DNA of 64,000 nucleotides from Inonotus obliquus. Lineage: Eukaryota > Basidiomycota > Agaricomycetes > Hymenochaetales > Hymenochaetaceae. A model generated the notes under the pieces. It did not search any database and was not told the origin of the DNA. It worked only from the letters and a program-made list of their open reading frames with translations. This document shows positions 57,652 through 64,000 of the stretch, one piece after another. The stretch spans positions 2,232,001 to 2,296,000 of the forward strand of contig JAJHTX010000006.1 in the NCBI GenBank assembly GCA_032164295.1. Reading direction: 5' to 3'. Numbering within the stretch: the first letter of the stretch is position 1; every line of letters starts with the position of its first letter. A program made the translations under genes and the position numbers.

Positions 57652-59065
57652 TTAAGCAGCAGCAGTAGCCTGAAGGGGAAGGGTATGTCTCCTAGCTGGC
57701 GTAGTCGCGTCGTAATCCAAGGCAGAAGCAGATGTGAAAGCTTGAGTGCGAGTGTTAAACGTCGGGAGTGGTATGGTTGTTTTAGTGGTGTTGGTGTTGT
57801 TGGTCGTTGTGTTGGTAGGTGTGTTGGTGTGTGACTCGGTTTCGTTGTCGGATGTTGGACCCGAAGAAGAAGAAGGAGAAGAAGACTCGTTAGAGGAAGA
57901 GGAACTCGAATAGGAATGGGAAGTGTTCGGAATTGGGTTGATAGACCCGTCTTCGGAGGAATTGAGCGAGCGAGAATGTTGTAAGACGCCATTTGCCGTT
58001 CTTGTAGTCTCGTCCCCGTCGATATGTCCATTCGACAATCCATTTACACCATCCGCATTCGCATTCGCCAGTCCATTCTTAGCTTCCACTCTCACATCAC
58101 GCACACGCACACGCACCACCTCATCAACTTCCCCATTCCGAATCGCACTCATCTCCTCTCTAATCCGTTTACTCCACTTAACCGTCTCAAGTAACTCCGT
58201 CGTCCTAGTCGGTTTCCATCCATCTGGTAACCTTTGCTCCCACCACCACTTCCTAATAACATCCACAGGAACAGCAAACTCCTCTCCTCCAAAAATCTGT
58301 AAAACAAGTGCAACTTCTCCACGCGCAATCTCCTGTTGTACACTCGTCACTTTAGGGAAATGTTCTCCTTCTCCTACATCCCCACTCTCTCTCCGTACCC
58401 TCGCTTGAGCGATTTCCTTATACGTGAAACGCCCTTTCTTAGCGTCTCGAAGAAACTTTTCGAAGAGTTCTGGGGAAGAATGGATAGGTGCGTAGTCGTC
58501 ACCGGGAAGAGTGTTTGGATGAGTTAGAGACGCGTCATGTTCGACTCGGTTGTGTCGTGCCAGATCTTGAAGGGAGAGACATCCTACTTGGCCGAGAAGG
58601 AGGACTCCACCCCATGCGAGGAAGGCAGCTAGCGGCCAGGAAAGGCCGTAACAGTCCATGAGACCTTGAGTGAGAATATCGCCCGTGAGGTTCTTCCCGT
58701 TGCGCGGACTACAGGAGCGACGATGAATATGCGAATTATGAAGGGCGAAGGGGAGTAGGTACTTACATGTATCCATGGTTGGCCATAGTATTGAGCGCGG
58801 GACAAGGCGAACGAGCATCACCCTCTCGAGGGGGTCTGAACTCATGATCGTCCCAAACGCCATTCGCATACTGGTACAGACCTTCCCTTCGTCTCTTCGG
58901 CGAAGATAACGAGTCAATCGAGAAGCTCGTCGAGGCCGCTTTGGGATCAATGCGTAGGACGTGATAGAGAAGGGAGTAGACGAAGAACTTTAGAGTCCTG
59001 AAGATGATTGGGATACTGTCGAGGAAGAATGAGACTTGGAATCGGAGGGAGTCTATGGGTGACAT
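57652..59065 (-). CDS. Heme-thiolate peroxidase/peroxygenase-like protein (chloroperoxidase family 2)
   Basis: Family members (chloroperoxidase, unspecific peroxygenases) use H2O2 and a cysteine-ligated heme to oxidise organic substrates. The proximal motif is PCPALNTMANHGY, with the heme-ligating Cys in PCP. Splicing at about 58708-58766 gives HGYIPRNGKNLTGDIL. The distal motif is LARHNRVEHDAS, an EHD form of the acid-base site. The N-terminus lacks a clear signal peptide but has a hydrophobic stretch (IPIIFRTLKFFVYSLLYHVL), and a second one (LSWPLAAFLAWGGVLLLGQ) follows the heme motif. After WWWEQRLPDGWKP the sequence becomes a long Ser/Thr/Asn-rich disordered tail of about 150 residues. 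Start ATG is 59063-59065 and stop 57652-57654. Catalytic activity is unproven. Confidence 0.87.
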
Positions 59066-59865
59066 GTTTAGTTGTTCGAGAGAGGGAGGGAGGTTAGGTA
59101 GGTTAGAGCGAGGGGGGTTAGTGGGGTTAATACGAGGAAGGGACCTTTAAGTCCACAGGTCCACACCAATTCCGAACGATTGCCGTTAGAAGATTACTAC
59201 CAGAGGGGAATAATTACTGTGGACCTGCGCGGGGTCTGAGTATATATAGACGTAGACTGATATCGTATTGATACATCACGGCCTCGGACTAGCGACACAG
59301 CGTTTGTGTAAAGCATCATATCACGGATCTTTAATCAAAACTCAACCAATTCCATTGGTCAGCGATTCGGATAGTAACACACGAGACTGCAGCGCATGAT
59401 CATCCTGTTACGCTACGAGCGGGTGTAATGTCCTCTTGTGTTACTTGGAAATCTCTTGCAAGGGGGACCGGAGGTAAGATTCCGCCTTGCGATACGATAG
59501 CGTACCATGATGAGCGCATTAAAAAGACCGAAAGACCGTGCGGCAGATATGAAGCAAGAAGAGTAAGCGAAGGCACCGAGAGTCGAGGATTTGGAGTAGA
59601 AGTTTTTCTCAACTCGATGGGACTATACCCCCTAGATATCAATGATCAATGAGTGCTAGGTGACATTGAGTCACTTTGCACTGAAATTTGCAATGCTAAC
59701 TAAATGATGGTAGAGTGATGGGAGAGGCTGTGCTCTGTAACACCCACGGTCATTTCTTCCTCAAACACGGCTTTTCTCTACCACCGACTCTACCCGCTAT
59801 ATTCTTTTTCTCGTCCATTCCACTCACAGACGCCGAATGAGCGTCGTACAACACCAAGAAATCTG
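59066..59865. other. Divergent promoter region, peroxygenase-like gene / zf-HIT gene
   Basis: About 800 bp with no credible gene. It includes a TATA box for the minus-strand gene. An 80-codon minus ORF at 59400-59642 shows no recognisable domain. Confidence 0.5.
59241..59248 (-). promoter_or_regulatory. TATA box of the peroxygenase-like gene
   Basis: TATATATA about 176 bp upstream of the ATG on the minus strand. Confidence 0.4.
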
Positions 59866-61261
59866 ATGCCACCTCAACGACGAGCAAACTGTCAGATTTG
59901 TCACGAAAAGGTATCAAAATACGTTTGCTCGACATGTGAGGTCTTGTAGTACGTACGTGCTTTCCCCCAAACCAACCCCATCAATCCGTTCATTCCGGGT
60001 CGGAATACTTACCATAATAAATCTATTGCTTTTTTACGACAGTTGCTCCGTACCGTGCTACAAGCAACATAAAAGTACCTCTACTTGTTGCAGTATATTT
60101 TCCAAATTAAAGTGTGTTACTTGAATAGGTCACTCATGCGGTGTGGGCGCGACGACGAGGAAAACTGCGAATACGAGCGCTTGCACGGGCGTGAGGAAAA
60201 GAGACGGGATTTCTGGCACTAGTATCTCTCCATCTCCATCCCCATCTATATCTGCACTGCCCTTCGCACGCGAAACCATTGATGGTAAATCAACTACTAT
60301 CAATGCAGTATATGTATAATCAGATACTGATTGTGGTGTAGGAAAAGAAGGAGCTATAGCTATTCAAGGACAAGGAGGCGATACATCCACATGTATGGTT
60401 AACGTTAACGAGCGCCAGCCAAGTTTGTCTTCATCATCCGCAGAAGAAACGGAGCTGCATTCGCAATTAGGCAGAGGCGGGGGTGAGATCAGTGCATCTC
60501 ATGTGAGGCAAGGACAAGTGGAGGAGAAGAACGGCAGTGCTGGCTTGGAGTGTTCTTCAAAATCAGATGGCGGGAGTGGAGAGATGCGGACGGTGGAGGA
60601 TGAGTCGATAACATTTGATGCACCACAGAGCCAGATGCAATCACAATCACAATCACACTCGCATTCACGAACTCTCACGGAAACGAGAGCACCTTCACCC
60701 TCACTGTTAGAACCACTACCAAATCCCCGTCCACTCCGTTCACTGACAACACTCAAATGGCCTTACGTCCCCGATATACCATCCTACCCTGACCCTCTCA
60801 CGCGCGACGATCCCAAACCTCTCACACTACCTCAATACGAAGCCATCGCTCGTTCTCCTTCCATTCGCTCTTTACTCTCATCCGACTCCAACTCACGATT
60901 AGAATCAGGAAACGGAGGGAGGTTACGCGAGTTATTAAAAAAAATCGATACGTTAAGAGGAGAACCGCGCGAAAGAACCATCGAAAGAGTTTTAGGTGTT
61001 GCACCGGAACAAAGTGGGGTCTTCTCTCTTTCTGGTGTACCTTCCTCCTCTTCAAGTTCCTCTTCCCCTTCCACTTTGAATCTGAGCACTCAAAGTAGCG
61101 CAAGGATAAGAGAAGGCGGGTTAGTAATAGATGAAGACGATATGCGCGTACTTCGGAAGTTGGCTGAAGCGGTTGAAGTCGCTGTACGGAGTGTTGATCA
61201 CCCCAATGCGCGATTTGGTACGGATCCGTTGGGATTGGATTGGGAGAGTATGGAGGGGTAG
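59866..61261 (+). CDS. zf-HIT protein, Hit1/ZNHIT3-like (box C/D snoRNP assembly)
   Basis: Hit1/ZNHIT3 stabilises Rsa1/NUFIP during box C/D snoRNP assembly in the nucleus. The zinc finger starts the protein: NCQICHEKVSKYVCSTCEVL, then after an intron (about 59951-60040) YCSVPCYKQHK, and after a second intron (about 60078-60128) SHSCG. That gives the alternating Cys/His set of a zf-HIT. A long Ser/Gln/His-rich linker with SQSQSQSHSHS follows. The C-terminal part (LKWPYVPDIPSYPDPL, IARSPSIRSLLSS, GGRLRELLKKIDTL, TIERVLGV, VLRKLAEAVEVAVRSV) is helical, similar to the Hit1 C-terminal domain. The ATG at 59866-59868 starts just before the first Cys pair. Stop 61259-61261. Confidence 0.78.
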
Positions 61262-62153
61262 ATGTGGATGTAGAGTCGGGACGCTGTGCGAGTCGATCCA
61301 CTCGCGGCGACTGGCGGCAGAAAGTAAAACGAGTTGGGAGAGTGTGCCTTTAGCAGGCCTAGTCAATCGGAGAGAATTTTGAATTTTGAGAGTGGGAGTG
61401 GGGAGAGTACTACATAGTTGAAGAGTGGACTTTTGTACGTAGGTATAAAAGTATGCGTCTTTTGAAATTTCTGAAGTTGAAGGGTAATAGTACGGCTTGG
61501 TCTGCTTAATATTCGTGTAAGTTTCGTCGTACATCTGGTGATGAGAAGGGAAGCGATTTTTTCATCCCAGGCCGGAGATGAGTCAACATCCAACGCGCCC
61601 AGAGCGCGACTCGAACCCCTCCCTCCTCTCTTCCACCAAAAAAAACCAATAACCCCGGCGACTGACAAAAACTCAAATCCAACACCTCCCCCACCACTTT
61701 CCCACACTCCAATTTGTGGCTGAGGTGGCTACAAATAACCAATGCCCTCGCCTTTTACTAGGGCATTCCGTGTAACCGCCTCACTTTCACAGCCACTTTA
61801 ACAATCTTTGGAATTAATTCAACCTTTGCGTTGTTTAGAAATATTTCTTTTTTTGGGTTTTTGAGAGGTTTTTGAGAGGTTTGACAAGTTTTCCAGGTCT
61901 TTTTTTTCGTTTATTTGAGATGGATGGATATATGTGAGTGCTATTCGCGAGCATTTTGGAAAGTCCGAGGGAGAATATGCTATATTACGGTATGAGGGAT
62001 TACGATGGGGTTCAGTCCGTTCGAAAGCTCAAGAAAGAGTCATAGCAGATCAGATACAACCAAAGAGTAAGAATAGCAAACGAGAACGATGTCCAGTACG
62101 AAATAATTAGAACAAGAAAGTTACTTCACGTCTACTCGTCTCTCTCCCGACCT
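61262..62153. other. Intergenic between convergent zf-HIT and GH79 copy 2 genes
   Basis: About 890 bp. T-rich in the middle, with a doubled GGTTTTTGAGAG near 61863-61882. ORFs at 61363-61742 on both strands are low complexity and I do not accept them as genes. Confidence 0.5.
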
Positions 62154-64000
62154 TTATACTAACGACCTAGCGAAGATGAACGTCAATGCGCCCGAGATCG
62201 CTCCGACCAGTGTAGTTGTTAATGACGAGGAAGAAATGGTAGAAGCGTCGTTCTTTGCACTACCGAAACTCGTCGAGCCTAGATCGTCCCATTGCCCTCC
62301 TCCGCGTCCGTTGGAAGTTGCAAGAACGACTTGGTCGATTGTTGCGGTATTCGCAGCACCAGTCTAGTAAGAACAAAGAATCGTCAATACCGAGGCAAGA
62401 CGCTTTGAAGATGCAAAATGAAACTCACAGGACTTGCAGTAGTCGCAAACGTCGTCGTACTCGGCACGTTCCCTTTCGAGTCTGTACCCCATCCAACGCC
62501 AAAGCCAGACTCGGCAAGTGCGTCGTCGGTAAGATAGACGAGAGCGAGACCGGGTGCGGGAACGGGTATGGCGCAGACGTTGTTATCTGTGTCACAGTCG
62601 TAGGTGTACATAACCTCATCTCCCTGGAGACGGCCGTCTGCTTGGAAGGCACCGCCAAAGGTCTGTAGAGTGTAGAAAGGTCAACAGTGGGTTAGCGAAA
62701 GACATAAAAGTCAACGAGGAGGTACGCACCTGTCCTGCCCATGTGATGTCGAACTTCTCCGAGATGGACGACGCAAGCAGATACCTGTATAGACACATAG
62801 CGCATGAGCTCCATTCCACGGTACAGCACTCAAACACCACTTACTTAACCTTCACACTCGCCGGCGTCGCGTTTGGCTGTCCAGTCTCACCCCCTCCAAC
62901 ACTCAAAAACGCTGTATAGTTGCCACTTCCATCGCCCTCATTCGTATCCGTCACGAAATTCATCAGCACCACCCTTTGCGGGTCGTCCTTGCCAGCTTCA
63001 TAGATGGCATATCCGGGTGTGTAAGGGCTGTTGTTGTTGAGGAATAGGTCGACGACGCGAGCGGTGGGTGAGGAAGACGATGAGGCACCAAGAGCTTCAG
63101 AGATGACGAGTGCCGAATAGAAAGTTGACCCAACTGTCCATTGCCGGATGCCCGACTGGTTCGACGCGGGAGGGGTGAACGACTAGCGACACGTCACAGT
63201 CAGCGCGGGAGTAAAGAAGAGGCACAACGGACAAGACAAAGTCAAGAGGTCAAGAAAAATCGCCAAGTACCAAGCACCGTTTGTCGATCCCGACAAGAAA
63301 CTCTAAAACTCAAAATTTCTCCACACTCACATTATAGTAATCACTCTGTCCACCAACGTGGAAGAGCATGTGGCTAACGTTTCCCATCGCCATATTCAAG
63401 CTATAGTCCACGGCCCACAGAGAGGCAGCAAACGCATCACTTAGTCCCGAAAACCCTCCACATGATGCCGAGTTTGTCTCGAAAAGCAAGAACGGTTTAT
63501 TGTAGGATTGGGCGAGCAATGCACTGTTAATGTATGGTTGATTTTGGCCTTGGATGACGTTGTGGTTCAGGTAGGTGCTATGGAGGAGCTCTTGTGGGTC
63601 GAAGTGCGTCGATCCGTTGCAGTTATCGGACGGGTAGCTGTACAGTAGCACGAACAATTTTTGTAAACGGACGGAGGCAAACACAAGTGAGGGTACTCAC
63701 TGCTGCACAGCGATGAACGCCAGGTTGTCTCTATAGTGATCCAGGAAACCAGTTTCCCACACCTGTTCGGGTGTCCATCCAGGGTTCGGCCCACAGCACA
63801 CACTCGGTGCAACAAACATCGTCGAGTTCTTTATGTTTTCATTCCCTACGTAGTCGGCCAGCACCTTTCCCCACTCTGTATCGTACTGTTCCGGAGTATA
63901 ATCGGAATCGCGAATGGTATTCTGATGGTACAAGTCCGGTTCGTTCCCAAGTTGCAATCCGACGAGCTTGTCGCCGAGGAGTTGTTGTCCGAGTTCAGCG
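62154..64000 (-). CDS. GH79 glycoside hydrolase, copy 2 (5' end outside the window)
   Basis: Paralog of the GH79 gene at 20684-23014. The visible part starts within LVGLQLGNEPDLYHQNTIR, which carries the acid/base Glu, then SVCCGPNPGWTPEQVWETGF, the nucleophile segment LLFETNSASCGGFSG and HMLFHVGGQSDYYN. The C-terminal beta domain includes KFDITWAGQ. The C-terminus, SNGRGGGQWDDLGSTSF followed by SSSSLTTTLVGAISGALTF and ending ARSLV, is a good GPI-anchor signal. Stop 62154-62156. Introns near 62368-62430, 62660-62730, 62786-62845, 63185-63330 and 63640-63700. The signal peptide and first barrel strands lie beyond base 64000. Confidence 0.88.

Noticed and set aside
57923..58408. 161-codon plus-strand ORF
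   Set aside because: Antisense to the peroxygenase-like coding region and low complexity.
61600..61640. tRNA-like GACTCGAACCC stretch
   Set aside because: No acceptor stem, anticodon arm or A-box can be built around it.
61363..61742. Overlapping small ORFs on both strands after the zf-HIT gene
   Set aside because: Low complexity, no domain, and located between convergent genes where 3' UTRs are expected.

Overview
The window looks like a piece of a nuclear chromosome from a filamentous basidiomycete, most likely an Agaricomycete. Genes are dense and split by many short GT-AG introns (about 45-90 nt). The gene content fits a mushroom-forming saprotroph: GH2 beta-mannosidase, two GH79 hydrolases, a heme-thiolate peroxygenase-like protein, Cut2-type securin and degenerate F-box/LRR genes. 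There are no operons, bacterial signals, CRISPR arrays or recognisable intact transposons. The species cannot be named from this sequence alone.

Layout. 0.4-2.1 kb (-): GLTSCR1/BICRA-domain protein. 2.3-13.3 kb (-): giant CSF1/BLTP1 bridge-like lipid-transfer protein. 13.5-14.8 kb (+): probable securin, divergent from CSF1, with an MCB box and an E-box in the shared promoter. 15.3-18.8 kb (+): secreted beta-mannosidase. 18.9-20.4 kb (-): RMT2-type arginine methyltransferase. 20.7-23.0 kb (-): GH79 hydrolase. 23.7-25.3 kb (+): PWWP + IBD-like chromatin protein. 25.6 kb (-): intron-containing tRNA-Ser(CGA). 26.6-29.0 kb (+): APC/C subunit CDC23/APC8. 29.4-31.7 kb (-): NIPA transporter 1. 32.1-32.9 kb (+): glyoxalase I. 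33.3-39.6 kb (+): Ras-associating adenylate cyclase. 40.1-42.8 kb (+): NIPA transporter 2. 43.5-44.6 kb (-): HAD phosphatase. 44.8-45.6 kb (+): membrane glutaredoxin. 46.0-49.7 kb (-): three decayed copies of an F-box/LRR gene. 50.1-51.5 kb (-): YMC-type mitochondrial carrier. 52.2-54.3 kb: gene-poor repeats. 54.3-54.9 kb (-): CoA-binding-domain protein ending in SKL. 55.3-56.1 kb (+): Dap1/PGRMC-type heme-binding protein. 56.1-57.6 kb: gene-poor slippery repeats. 57.7-59.1 kb (-): peroxygenase-like protein. 59.9-61.3 kb (+): zf-HIT (Hit1/ZNHIT3) protein. 62.2-64.0 kb (-): second GH79 gene, running off the right edge.

Most genes are independent housekeeping loci. The only functional grouping I see is two cell-cycle genes, securin and CDC23. 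CDC23 is a subunit of the ligase that normally destroys securin, but they are about 12 kb apart, so this may be chance. I found no convincing novel multi-gene system. The most noteworthy items are the divergent securin with its MCB promoter, an 11-nt micro-exon carrying the catalytic cysteine of a glutaredoxin, a PTS1-tagged CoA-binding protein, a catalytically degenerate PP2C domain in the cyclase, the unusual domain layout of the peroxygenase-like protein, and the F-box graveyard. Intron boundaries were read by eye from splice consensus and reading-frame continuity; those given as exact are the ones I could close in frame.
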